64,000 bases of DNA from the NCBI GenBank assembly GCA_023101885.1, contig JALPQD010000294.1:2717501-2781500 (forward strand), written 5' to 3'. The notes under the pieces are model-generated. The model had not been told where the DNA came from. It worked only from the letters and a program-made list of their open reading frames with translations, and ran no database searches. This DNA is from Typhlomys cinereus (Eukaryota > Chordata > Mammalia > Rodentia > Platacanthomyidae). Positions 24,700 through 36,659 of this stretch are shown piece by piece; the first letter of the stretch is position 1; every line of letters begins with the position of its first letter. The position numbers and the translations under genes were made by a program.

Positions 24700-25110
24700 C
24701 TGCAGCTTTCCTTACACGTTGTTGCAACAAAATCCCAAACCCAAACAACTTAGGGGAGGACAGGTTTAGTCCACTTCCCAATTAAGTCACAGACCATCAT
24801 GGCCAGTGAGTCACAGCAGCAGATGCTCCAAGCAGCGATCACATCGCATCCACAGCAAGAACAGAGAGCAAGTGAATATAATGCATGTTTGCTAGCTAAT
24901 GTGCCCTCTTCATCATTATCTAGCCCCTAGCCATCTGCCCAGGAAATGGCTCCAAACACAAAGGACTGGATTTCCAACATCAATTATATAGTCAAGAAAA
25001 TTGGCATGCCCAGAGTTCTATCTTAGTCAAAGAATCCCTCTCAGGTGTGTCAGAGTCTATCTCCTAGGTGCTGGGTTGACCATTACTACTAACCATCACA
25101 GCACCTAAAT
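24700..25110 (+). repeat. GGCTTACAG-type dispersed repeat, diverged
   Basis: ACGTTGTTGCAACAAAATCCC, GGACAGGTTTAGTCCACTTCC and the later CTCCTAGGTGCTGGGTTGACC..ACCATCACAGC follow the same plan as the repeat at 18596-18948, with more change. Confidence 0.4.
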
Positions 25111-25439
25111 CCTACAGCAAGAATGGATTGCTGCCATATTACAGCTATTTAAAGACTTCCTATGGTACATCATGTGGATCCAGGGAGCAGTAAGTAACTA
25201 GCTGTGTTAGGTGTATTGGAACATAAAAGGCTGTCAACATTAGGCAGGAAACATGCTGTCAAGAGCCTTGAATGTCATACCAATGACTTAGGACTACCCT
25301 GTGCAGGCAGTGGGAATGTTTGGAATATGTGAAGCAGAGAGGAACCTTATCTGGCCTAAATTTTGTAAATGTCAACCTCCTGCTTCCTTCATAGCATATT
25401 TCACAGTTTGTAAGAATTCAACTGAGTTTTCCCCAGGCC

Positions 25440-25590
25440 ATCCACTGAATTTGAACTATAAGAGTAAAGGAACCACTTCTGTTTTGCTCACAACTATTAG
25501 TCAAGTACTCTGTAATTACATAGACTGTAAAATTCAGTAAAGGATGATTGAATAAATGAGCAAATGAATGAAGAGCAGAGGAATGGATGA
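25440..25590 (+). repeat. L2-type 3' end
   Basis: The run AACCACTTCTGTTTTGCTCAC..GATTGAATAAATGAGC..AAATGAATGAA resembles the 3' terminus of L2/MIR-related elements, which end in TGAATGAA repeats. Confidence 0.45.
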
Positions 25591-25624
25591 CTAGAATTAA
25601 CACAAAATTAACCATCAGTTCCAT

Positions 25625-27185
25625 GAAGCTTCATCCTTTCTGTTAGTACTTAAGGCCTTTCTGAAATCTAAAATGCTTTTTTACAGTGAAAGTCTGAGAC
25701 AGCAGCATGCAGCAACAGTCACTAGACCTTTTGTGCATAATATTTAATAAAGCAAAGGCAGAGTAGCTGCTAGCAAGTAATTAGATGAATAAGACCTTCC
25801 AAAGTGCATCCATGCCATGATTAATTGAAAAATGTTACAGTGTTACTGGGAGCATAAATGCCAAGATTTGGTATTCAACTTTGTCTATAAATGAGAAAGA
25901 TAACGAACAGTCTTTATTCAGGCATTCCTTCTTTTAATTCAAATCAATCAAGTTCTTTAACAATTTGGGCAAACAATGAAATATTACCAGGGTCTCTGTG
26001 GCAATGGAACAAACTCAATTATCTAAACTTTCAGTAGGTATATATTACTTGAAAACCAGAAAAAAACAATAAAACATTAAGAAATTATTCTTAAAAGGAA
26101 ATTAACTTTTAGGTGTTGTATAAAGTCCTCTAGCTAATGTTTAAAGCCATTCAATATTACTCTGGTCTTTAGAATTAAGATTTTTTAAGGGAGCATTTAT
26201 CTCCTATGATCTAGCATAGCTCTCTCTTGTCACACAGTTGACTTCTCCATTTCTGCCCCTCCCTGTCATTACATATGATTCTGTCAGTCACAGGAATACT
26301 GAAGTCTGGGTGAACCCAGAGGAGGTAAAGAACATGACCCAAAGCAAAGGGAACATCCAAAGTTACTTAAATAATTTATTTCTCTGGAAAGACTACTTAG
26401 ACAAAAAGTGCTCACATGTCTCAAACAGTAGATCAGCTGCTGGTCAAGGAGTTAGTCTCTTTATCTTACACTTCAAATAACAAGACAATCTGGGTTTGGA
26501 ACCGTCATTCAAACTTTGAGTGATAAATGTGCCTGATCCAATTCCTTGGATTTCCCAAAAGACCATTAAGCCAATAAATTTTGTGTTGCATGTTTCAGAA
26601 AAAGTTTTAAAATAAATAACCATGACTAATGTCACCTGTCCACTTTAAGGTCTCCAAACATAAGACTGCCACAATATGCCTGGGTCTACCATTTCAAGAA
26701 TACTTGCTTTTATTATAGTGATATCTTATATTCAACACAAATTTTCTGCAGTTATTTTAGGTTCAAGACTTGCACTTCTACTGAAATTCACTAATAAGAA
26801 TTGAATATACCTTCCCATAAAAATAAGAAAGCAAAGCAGTCAAAATCTCTGAAACAACAATTTTCAAATCCCTAGCTTGAAAGTAAAGACTTGAAAAGAA
26901 GTCATCACTAGCGACAGAGGAGAGTGATCTCTGAGGTAGCTAATAGGTAAGCCTTGTAATTGCCCCAGATTCTCACCTTCAGAGACTTTACAGCAGGAAG
27001 CGAGCCTGCCTAGAGACTGATAAACTCTTTCAATTCAGGAAACAGGGCAGAGTCTGGGGAGATGAAGAGAAACAGAGCTTGCATGACCAGATGCCTTGAA
27101 GGGGAAATCCAGGGAGGGACCACAGAGGTTCTGCCAAGTATTTAGCACGTGTGATTGAGGAACTGCCCGGGGATGGGGGAAAACT
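25625..27185. other. intergenic, nothing recognised
   Basis: AT-rich sequence without a recognised exon, RNA gene or clear repeat. Confidence 0.35.
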
Positions 27186-27189
27186 ATCT

Positions 27190-27536
27190 GCAAGATGTCC
27201 AACACACTATTGACCTCACAAAGTCTAGCATCTGCTAAAGGCACCAAGATCCTTGGAGACAAGGGATTGACAGCCACAATAGTGTTCCGATGCTTAAGGG
27301 GAGCACGGGAAAGGGTTCAGAGAAATACAACTGGGTCCTTGTATGTCATTGGAGAGGAGGGCCCAGAGGAGAGTCTGGCATGCACATCAAAGGACTCTCT
27401 GGGGATTGGGGGGGAGGCACTGGGGGATGGGAAGGGAGGCGTGAGGGGAGGAGGAGCAGGGGGTTCGGGGGAAGGAGAAGGGAGGGAAGGAAGTGGTGTA
27501 CCCATTAAGTTTGTATGAGCAGAAATAATAATAAAA
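27190..27536 (+). mobile_element. 5'-truncated L1 3' end
   Basis: From AAGATGTCCAACACACTATTGAC onward this matches the inner L1 3' UTR (about 8017-8370), including the G-rich purine tract and the terminal TTTGTATGAGCAGAAATAA. Only the last 350 bases of the element are present. I could not identify a target duplication. Confidence 0.85.
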
Positions 27537-27749
27537 ATGTTAAAAAGACTTTTAAATTAATAAACATTTAAGGACAGCAAGTAAAAAAAAAAGATTTAGG
27601 GAAGAGTGTCCAAGGCTCACAGAACTGCTCCTGATGCTTATTCCTGCTGGCCAGACCGACAATACACACTGGTGAAGTGTTCAGGGAAGCCACACCTTAG
27701 TAGCAGAAACTAAACATCTGTCCTCAGCCCATCTTAAAAAAAAGTCATA

Positions 27750-28900
27750 AAAGCAAGATTCAAGGTATCAAAACGCTTCAAGGTAGCTGAGCTGCAACTC
27801 GGATCCAAGTTTGAAGACATTACAGGAATATTAAACATAATCAGCATCCAATAGGATCACATTCATGATGTCTGGCACCTAATCAAAGATGATCAGATAA
27901 GCAGAAAGCCAGAAAACATGTTTGATAATTAGAAGAGTAATCAATCAGGAAAAATTGGCACAGATGGCAGAACAGGCAGAGGACATTAAAACATTTATTA
28001 CAATGGCGATGCCACATGTTCACAAGTTAGCAGAGACATGGAGGAGGTGGTAAAACCATGGCAAGGTAACTTCAGGGAAGGAAATCGTAATGTTTGAGAT
28101 AAAAAGTGCTTTAGATGACCTGCCCAGTGGAACAGACATTTCAGTCGAAAAGATTAGTAAACTCAGCAACAGGCTGTTCAAATTGAAACAGAAACTGAAC
28201 TGATTCCTCCCTCCTATGCCCTCCTAGAGGAGACCAGCTGTGAGTTGAAGGACAGTGTCTGGGTTTCTGGAGTCTCTGAGGAACAGAAGATGGATGGAAA
28301 TATGTCTGAAGAATACTAGTCATTTAAAAAGTTCAATTAAACTGAAGCACAAGGAACTTGACATGAGCTACATCAACGCACATCACAACACACATCCTAT
28401 GAATATTGCTTAAAACCAATAAGAAAGAACAAACCTGAAAAACATGCAGGGAAGAATAACATTTTACATACAGAGGAACAAAGATTAGAATCACTGAAGA
28501 TTATTTCTTGGAAATATGGAAGTAGACAGTTTAACAGCATATTTTGAGTACTAAAAGAAAGAAGGGGAAAAAAATGATACGCCCAGAGCCCATATCCAAA
28601 AGTCTGTGTCAAAAGACCTAACACAGTTTCAGACCTACAAAATTCAAAAGATTTCTTCATTAGCAAACATGTAATATAAAAAGGATTTGCTCAAGGAAGT
28701 CCTTCAGACAAAATGAGCATAATACCAGAATAGGAAGTTGTGGAGGATGGCTGCAATGTACAAGGCAAAGTTGCATCATAAAATAGATTCTGGACCAGCA
28801 GAATTGTAGTCTACCAGAGCCGACCTGCCCCAAAGCTGCACCAGGGAAATATGATCCTGGCAACTGGAGTGAGACATGATTTGGGCAGAGCCCTGTCTGT
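27750..28900 (+). mobile_element. ancient L1/HAL1-like ORF1 remnant
   Basis: The segment GATGACCTGCCCAGTGGAACAG, the AAACAGAAACTGAACTG stretch, then ATTTTACATACAGAGGAACAAAG..TTTCTTGGAAATATGGAAG and GAGTACTAAAAGAAAGAAG follow the order of the coiled-coil tail and C-terminal domain of old mammalian L1 or HAL1 ORF1 genes. It is heavily mutated, with no long open frame. I see no ORF2 after it, which would fit HAL1 (a half-L1) or a simple truncation. Confidence 0.55.
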
Positions 28901-29530
28901 CTCATTCTTACAGGTAAAATTACTTATGTTTGATTTGGACTTCACTTCAGAATGCATTGTGTGCTGCATTGAAATCCATGGTCTCTTCATTTTCCCAAGT
29001 CCTTGGCACCTGACGATGTAGTGTTTACTTTGTTTCTTTATATAACAATGGACACTTCAGAAAACATCAGGGTCTATGCAGACCACCCAATATACCTTTT
29101 TCTGTATTTTGTGTCTTTTTTTTTCATCCTTGGTCACCTCCACAGAGGTGCTGATACAGTCACTAATAAGATGAAGCTACTCTGAATGGCACCTCCTCTA
29201 TTAGATGTTTGGCAGATTATGGAAACTTTCATACAATCCTTGTCTTAGAAATCCATGGTGCATATTGAACATTCTGGTAAATATTTGATGTACATTTGAT
29301 CTATTGAATATTCCAAGGTATTTATCCTGGTTCTCCTCAATCTTTGAAACACAATTTGATCTCATTCAGAGTCCTCATTTTATAAGTGAGAAAACTTCAC
29401 TAAGCATTCAAGCTGGGAATCTTGGAAAATTCCTAACATTTAGAAATATTAGAAAATTCCATAAGGAAATTTTCCTTACCAATTCCTTAACCCCTTGCTT
29501 TCTCTAGTTAGCTGTCTTTTAGCATAACAA
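28901..29530. other. intergenic, nothing recognised
   Basis: No exon or RNA gene was recognised. Confidence 0.35.
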
Positions 29531-29539
29531 ATATCTGAG

Positions 29540-29729
29540 AAAAATTCATTTAAAAAAGGGGGAGGGGAGTATTCCTGGCTTACAGCTCCAGAAATCTCAG
29601 TCCATGGTCAACTGACCCTGCTGCTTTATATCTTTGGTGAGGTAGCATGTCACTTATAGAGGGAGCAGTTGACAGCAAAACTCCTCACCTCATGGTGGTA
29701 GAGAAGGTGGATAGGATAGAGGAAGGGAG

Positions 29730-29761
<32 letters not shown>

Positions 29762-29915
29762 TCAGTCCCAGGCTCCCCATATCTTCTTCTAGGGCATGAC
29801 CTGGGATTTATCACTTGATCCCACCTCTGAAGATTTCCTCTACCTTCCTACTGGAGCACTACATTGTGGATCAAACCTGTAACGCATACCATTTTCAGAT
29901 CCAAACCACAGCACC
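29540..29915 (+). repeat. GGCTTACAG-type dispersed repeat with GA microsatellite
   Basis: CCTGGCTTACAGCTCCAGAAATC, TCAGTCCATGGTCAACTGACCC, CTCCTCACCTCATGG, a GA run (29731-29760) and CAGATCCAAACCACAGC come in the order of the same family as 18596-18948. The family name is not asserted. Confidence 0.55.
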
Positions 29916-30725
29916 GTTCAGCTCAACCTCACAGCCTACAACTTTGCTTTCACTCTCAAGTTGAGTTTATTTGGTGAGGTCCCCAGCACAAAATCTCCAG
30001 CACTCTGTGAAGTGCGCCAGCCCCTGCATTTGGGCAGGAACCCAGTCTTCAGATGCTAAGGCACTGTGGGGACAGCAAGTTCAAAACCCTGTTAGAATGG
30101 ACAAGGCTGTGGCACGTCTACTTGGAACTGGAAACTGCCTCCCTACCCCTTGGTCACTTCCCCACTCAGCCCCCAAGGCAGCATGACTCTGGGAGGATAA
30201 CAGATGCTGCTCAGAGCCCAGCCTCCACCTGCTCCACCCCATCCATATACCAGCCCCACTTTAAGCAAAGGCTGAGTGAAAGGGACAGATGTGGAGTGCA
30301 GACTATTTTGACAGAGGATTCAATTGCTCTCCTTCATCCAAATTTCCATGTGTTTGGATGAATTATTTCTATTCTCAATGGAAAGCGAAGAGAAACAGCA
30401 AGCGATGGTTCTGGGTGGGTTGGCAAGGCACCTGGTAGGAAACAAGCAGAAAGAAAAGCTCTGAGGTTTTCAATATTAAGAATGGTTAGGAACAGGCCAG
30501 TCTAGCCCTGATTTGCTCATTTGTGCTGGGCACTGCCCCTAAGGAGAGAGGAGGATGAAGACATTGACTTAAAAAAAAAAACTCCCTGCTATTTAAGCTT
30601 GATGATCAGAGAATTAATTCATCTTCTAGCATCCTGATACTTTGGACAAAAATAACCACAATCACTCATTTGATTATGAACAGGAAGTCCGCTTAGGAAG
30701 AGATAGCTGAGATAAGATATTGATC
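29916..30725. other. intergenic, nothing recognised
   Basis: GC-moderate sequence. Two overlapping open frames (29971-30361) have no recognisable motif and no coding evidence. Confidence 0.35.
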
Positions 30726-30759
30726 TAATTTTCAGTCTCCTCAGTTCATTCTTTCCACC

Positions 30760-30838
30760 ATTTAGACTTCTGGAGATTGAACTAAGGTTTCTACATCTGT
30801 GAGCAGGTGACCACTGAGCCATCTTACTATCCCTAGGA
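30760..30838 (-). repeat. tRNA-head SINE fragment (ID/B2-type)
   Basis: CTTCTGGAGATTGAACTAAGG..GACCACTGAGCCATCTTACTATCCC is the reverse complement of a GGG-TAGTAAGATGGCTCAGTGG tRNA-like SINE head with its B box. It is a short remnant only. Confidence 0.55.
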
Positions 30839-30839
30839 C

Positions 30840-32215
30840 ATTTTTCCTACATTAAGTGGAAAATGAAGCATCTAGAACTGAGAGTAACTTAGTCCCAAAG
30901 CAGTACTTAAACTTCACACCTAGGCAATGCAGACTCTATTCCTATGTATCAGTATGGAAAGAGACATTCAGAAAAGTTACTGTCACCAGTGACCACCTAA
31001 GCTCTCCTCCGAGATGCCTAAGGAGGCTGCAGATCTTGCTTTTGGCCAACAAGGTCTCCTAAACAGCCTGCTTTTGATGAAACTCTCTTGTTCCTGAGCT
31101 TAACTCGTCAATGCAGATGATGCGGTGTGGAGGCTGACAAGTGATTTTTGTCACACTTGCCCCACATCAGCATGCAGCAGGCACTCAATATGGACACGTT
31201 AAATTGGACAAAAGAAATGAAATCCTGTCGGTTACAGCGTGGAGAACATTCCACAGAGAGCTCAAAAGTAGATTACTTCCCGTTAAACTGTACAGCCAGA
31301 ATATGGTGGCCTGCGATGTGGCCCCATCTGCCCCACGTTGGCACTTTCTGAGGATCACCCATGTGGCTTGTAGAGTTAGTCAGGTGACAACAGCAGGTGA
31401 CAATGATGGATGGATCCAAGTGTTTAGGGCAGGATACTAAACTGATTGAGAGGAGGGGAATTGACTCCATTCTGATGTCGAACTGATGAATAAGAGATAG
31501 TCAAGACCCAAATCCAGTAAAAGCCAATATTAAAGCAAGGAGACATGGAAGACAAAGATCTTCTTTCTCTAGTTTATAGCAAGTCTGCCATAGCAGAATA
31601 GACAGTTGGTCCCAGACTTCTGTTTTAGGGCTTGAGTCTCAGGAACTATCTAGCCTCACCCTATGGGTTATAGTCATATCAAGAATTCATTTCTGTTCTA
31701 AGCAACTAGACGTTTGAGGTCACAGTGTCCAGGAGGACAGCCACTCGCCACATGGGGCTATTTAAACTTCACTTAATGTTAAGTAAAATTTAAATCATAC
31801 TAGCCACATTACCAGTTGGCTAACCACTGGTAGCTAGTGGCTGCTTTGCTGGGCAGCACGGATGGAGAACGTTTCCACCCCTGCAGAAAGGGCCATGCAC
31901 AATGCCACTCTACAGCTATAGGGAGGTCTGATCTCTGACTTGGAAGTACACAGCTTCCATAATGATCTAGTTTTCAGTCTCCTTGAGTTTTCTTTCATGG
32001 CTTTTGGAGGTGACATTGGCTCCATAACCCTCCCCTTGATCTATATTCCTACAGGTAGCTGTTTAGTTTCTTCTTCAGTCGGCCTCAAATTATAACTGTG
32101 CTTTTCTTTCTCTGTGAGATGCAGGCTTCGCCATAGAATTTAAGACTTGTATTTGCCCATGGTCAAACGATTATAGAGATGGGCAATTCAGTTAAATCTT
32201 CTACAGGATACAAAA
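30840..32215. other. intergenic; old palindromic repeat remnant near 31.75 kb
   Basis: No gene was recognised. At about 31740-31860 CCACATGGGGCTATTTAAAC and TAGCTAGTGGCTGCTTTGCTGGGCAGCAC form an inverted-repeat-like pair, as in small non-autonomous DNA transposons. The family is not asserted. Confidence 0.35.
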
Positions 32216-32269
32216 GTACACCAGGAAGAAGTGATACAAGATCCACAATCCTTTCATGGTTTTATGGTT

Positions 32270-32440
32270 CTACTTGGCTTTGGCTTCTGGCCTTGGTGAA
32301 GCACGTTATGTTTTACAGTAGGCTCTGCTTGTTGGTTTTGGTGAAACATGCCACATCTTTCAGTGGACTCTGCCATGGGCCATGGTGCAGGCACACACTG
32401 CCCTTTACAATAGGCTCTACCTACAGTTCTGCTCTTGCTC
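32270..32440. repeat. degenerate minisatellite, about 50-bp unit
   Basis: Three diverged units read CCTTGGTGAAGCACG..ACAGTAGGCTCTGC, TTTTGGTGAAACATGCC..TCAGTGGACTCTGCC and CATGGTGCAGGCACAC..ACAATAGGCTCTACC. The open frame across them shows no known domain. Confidence 0.5.
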
Positions 32441-33805
32441 CTCACATAGCTCCTAAGATGCCTTAGGATCGATACTAGTCTCTTGCAGACTGAGTTAGTT
32501 TTCTGATAACTATACCAACTACTTAAGACAATCAATTTGCAAGTAAGATTTCTGGAGGCTTCTCCATCCATGGTTGTGTGGATAAGTTGGTTACCTTTGA
32601 GCCTGTGATGAGCCAGCAGATTTCCATGAGAGTGGACGGTTGAGTGAAACTGCTCACCTACAGAGAAAGCAAAAATGAAAGGAGGGTTTGGGGTCCCACA
32701 AGACCCTTTAAGGTTACACCTGATGACTTAAAGAACTCTCAACATGCACTGCCTCCTAAGAAATTCACCACTTTCCCTGCTTGGAACTAAATCATTAATA
32801 CACAGGCCTTTGGGATTACAGGCTAGATCTAGATTGTAGCATCTACTCATTGGTCCTCTGCAGAGCCCTGGCATAGCAGACCTGGCCTTAACTAGAAGTC
32901 ATTCCTAGAGGGTCTGTGTTCCTGCTGTGTGGGGTGCTCAGTGACTCTTCCTGGCAGAATAGAGGCCTGTCCTCCCGCAGGACTCAGTTGTCTGTCTTCC
33001 ATTATGCCCATCCAGCCTCCTCTAGAAGACTTATCACACAGATGTCCTGGCACTCTGTGCCGCATTTACATTCTCTCATGACAACTCTGCAAGGCAGGTA
33101 GTGTTGGTTCCATGCTTCCTTTGGAGGAAATTTAGGATTAGGCAAACAAAGGATCACGCTGGAACCCGGAGCTGGGAACACCTGGTTTACGACTGACTTT
33201 GTGCTGGTCCAGGGTCACTCTACTGCTAATGACTTAGGGAACCTCAAAGTTTCACGCCTTCAGGGAAATTGTGTTCTTTTCCAAAGTTCTGAAAAGAGAG
33301 TCTTAAATTCAAAGGTTGGGTTTCTAATGTTTAGTTTATAGACACCTTGGCAGGGAAATCATAGTTTAAGGCTACTCTGCAGCCAACCTCCTACTTCTCT
33401 CTTTTGGTACAAGTAAAGGTACCAAGGAAGGAGCAGAAAGGTGGTATCATGTGGTGCCCTCAAGGCTAGAGGTCATCCCACTCACTTTTTGCTTAGGATA
33501 AGATTCCAAAGTTAGGGTTTGAGAGCAGAACTGAGAGGCAGGATGTGGGAGCAAGGATCAATACCAGTCATTCATTATTCAAAAAAAGAAAGAAATGCTG
33601 TGCCCAAAGACTGTGAATGATTAAAGCCTCCTGGCTTCAGCAAATTGGTGGTGAGTGGAAATCTTTGTACACCTTGATTCTTCTGGTTCTCAGGGACCTC
33701 TGTCTGTTGTAACAAACAGAGAACCTCTAGCATGTTTTCACATATGTAAAGACCATGAACTGCAAACGAATTTAAACAAGATGAAAGGAACATAGAGACT
33801 ACTCC
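32441..33805. other. intergenic; possible MIR remnant at 33.06-33.2 kb
   Basis: No exon was recognised. ATGACAACTCTGCAAGGCAGGTAG at about 33077 resembles the ACAACCCTGTGAGGTAGGTA block of MIR or L2. Confidence 0.35.
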
Positions 33806-33810
33806 TGGTC

Positions 33811-33858
33811 TCCTCCTCCTCCTCCTCCTCCTCCTCTTCCTCTTCCTCCTCCTCTTCC
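33811..33858. repeat. CTC/TTC trinucleotide microsatellite
   Basis: A run of CTC units, then CTTCCTC units, about 48 bases long. On the minus strand it produces an Arg-rich open frame that is not a gene. Confidence 0.8.
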
Positions 33859-33859
33859 C

Positions 33860-35075
33860 ACAGATCAGCATGTTGCCTCTCTGTGCTCATATGTTGGGTG
33901 TCAGCATATTATCATTTCAGTCTCCTTATCCTTTGCCTTAATGAGTGAGTTGTAAGGGAAGGAGTAAGTATTTATTGTACCCAAAAATTTTTTTAAAAAA
34001 CTTATATATGTATAATACTTTGCATTTCACAATGGCCATCTGCTAGTGACCAAGGAAGAAGTGAGCTTTGGGGGATAGAACTGACTTGTGTTTGATCACC
34101 AAGTTAACAATCAGAGTGTGGGCTTCGATACAGATTCAGTGAGTTTTCAAGCTCAGGTTTTTCACCCAGACCACGGGAAAATGGAATGGCTTAGATTAGA
34201 CCTGGGGGTCCAGGACTCATTTAGGATACATTACTAAGTAAATCTCTTCACTCAGTGCCTCATTTTCTCTTGAAAAAGTTGGCATTAGCTTCAATGTTGT
34301 CTGTGGTTTGGTTATCATAAGCTTTCACTACTAGCTTCATTGTGCCCTTCACTTGGACTTTCCCTTCACACTGAACTGAGGGCCCATAATGCATCAGGGG
34401 AAATATTATTTACATATGACTGTTCGACACTCAGAATTCATTCTCAAATTCTATTGAAGGTAGTCCTTTACATCTGTATTAGCATCTGAGAGTGTCTCCT
34501 TCCCTACTGAATCTATAGATGCTAAAGAAATTTTATAACATATAAAGATACACGTGCAGTTATCAACTAACAATGGTGTTATTTTCAACTTTGCAACAGT
34601 ACAAAAATGATATTTTTTTTGGTAGGAACTATGCTTTGAATTTTAATTTCTTTCTTTCAGATCTGGAATCTTGAGACCGAGCAAGCATGCTAGCAAGATC
34701 TCCGCCTACCCCTTGATCATGAATTTGGATCTTCTTCTGGGCTAGTGACAGGGAGTAGGATCTGGCACTAGGCAGCCACAGTGCATGGCTCTTCCCGGTC
34801 ACGCAAGGGACACACATGACACTTTGCTCTCTCCTGTGCTGCAATGAGTTCAGCAGGATGAAGTGAATTCAATGCTTTTAAGATATTTTCAAAGTAACGA
34901 TGGATTTACCAGAACATAATTCCCATGGTAAGTTGGGGAATATTTGTGTGGCAGTATCACACCCACATAATCAGTTTCTAAGAATATAAACTCCAACTCT
35001 GAACACTCCTATCTGCCCCTCCTCAGTCCATCCTTTGGTGGGCTGCTAATCTGAGTTCATGATTATCCTTCACTT
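33860..35075. other. intergenic, nothing recognised
   Basis: No gene or clear repeat was recognised. Confidence 0.35.
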
Positions 35076-35094
35076 CCTCTTCTATATATCTTCT

Positions 35095-35147
35095 TTTTTA
35101 AAAATTTTATTTATTCAATTGTGCATGTGTGTGCGTGCGTGTGTTTA

Positions 35148-35195
<48 letters not shown>

Positions 35196-35403
35196 ACCAC
35201 GGACGAATTCGGGAACCACAATGGACTGCTTCCACCTCCTCCTTGTTTACTCTGTCTGGGGATTCACAGGCTCCACCCTACCAGGACCAGAAACGCAGGC
35301 CGCCCCCGCTTCCACCTGGCGTCTATACGTGGGGTCTAGGATCCGAACTCAGGACCTTCCGCCTGCAAGGCAGAGGCTTAACCCCTGAGCCACCTCTCCA
35401 GCT
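35095..35403 (-). mobile_element. B2-superfamily (DIP-like) SINE, complete
   Basis: On the minus strand it opens with a tRNA-like head (GCTGGAGAGGTGGCTCAGGGG, A box) and a B box near GGTCCTGAGTTCGGATCC. The family body, a CA/GT run (about 35150-35192) and an A-rich tail follow. The identical 19-mers CCTCTTCTATATATCTTCT at 35076-35094 and 35404-35422 are its target duplication. Pol III boxes are visible, but activity is not implied. Confidence 0.92.
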
Positions 35404-35516
35404 CCTCTTCTATATATCTTCTATGTTTGTTTTAATCCCTTAGGAATATGGTGTTAGGGCTTGTAATATGGCTCTGTACTAGAAAAAGTGCTTAGCATGT
35501 GATGGGTAATACCCAC

Positions 35517-35517
<1 letters not shown>

Positions 35518-35568
<51 letters not shown>
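35518..35568. repeat. (CA)n microsatellite
   Basis: An uninterrupted CA run of about 50 bases. Confidence 0.95.
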
Positions 35569-36659
35569 TATCACTAACATTTCCATAAATGAATTCACAT
35601 CACATGTGTCCTTCTGTATGTGTGTATATATGATGCTGCTGAGAGTTGTCCAGTTTACCTAATCCAGCAGGAGACTTGCAGCCAGCCAATTTGTCCCTTA
35701 CTTCTGTAGAACACAAATGGGATTTCCTGGTGTTTTGCTTCTATGAAGCACATTGTAACATATATCTTGCACTTGTCTTTTGATAAGGAACTTAATTAGA
35801 TCACAAATATAATTAGAGCGAGAGAGAGAGGAAATGCTGGGTCACAACATGAAAATTATGAGTGCATTGGGTAAAATTAATTATTCCAAAGTGGTGACTT
35901 TCTCCAGTGAGAGTAAGCCAGAGTTGATGCTATCCCGTTTGCCTCTCAGCACTAAAATTTTACCAGTGTCTGATAATCACTTAAAATGGCAACATTATAG
36001 TTTCATTTGTTCCTCGTTGATTATAACTAGGCTGGATGGTTTCATGTTTATGAGTCGTTTGAATTTTGTCTTCTTTACAATGTCCAAGTCTTTGGCTTCT
36101 CTAACAGATTCTTTGAACTTTCTTGCTGTTTGTGGTTGTCTATTATGAATTCTAGTTCTCTGTCAGGTCTGCAAGTTGTGAATTTTTTCTACACATTCTG
36201 CCTGTTTTTATGGTATCTTTTAGTGATTGTACTACCATAACAGTGAATTTACAGTGTTTGGGGATCTTGCAACTCCTTCCTTGAAAAATATCTTTCTCAT
36301 AGAGGTAAAGGTATCATCCTCTATTGTCTTCTAAATTTTATAGTGTGGTCTCTCATGTTTAGGAACTTAATCCATCTCAAATTTTCTTTGAGAAGGAAGG
36401 ATTTTTGTTTTACATATGGGTATCAATTTTTACCGCTTCCTTTGTGAAATGCACATTTGCTTCTTAGCTTTTCTTGTACCATTAGTCAGTTGTTTACATC
36501 CGTGTGCATTATTTCCACAGCTGAGGTCATGAATTCTCCTATCTGTTAGGGAAATGCCTTTTTATCAGGTTTTTCAGATTTGTCTTATAACAATTTTGAA
36601 GTTGATCAAGCTCCATAAAAGTTTGTTGGGATTTTGATTAAAATAGGGATAAATTTTAA

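Noticed and set aside
35095..35403. Possible functional tRNA gene at the SINE heads
   Set aside because: The A and B boxes are there, but the cloverleaf is not kept and the tail, body and target duplications are those of a SINE.
35059..35443. Overlapping plus-strand open frames of 66-109 codons
   Set aside because: They are translations of a SINE in reverse, with a GT microsatellite giving Cys/Val runs.
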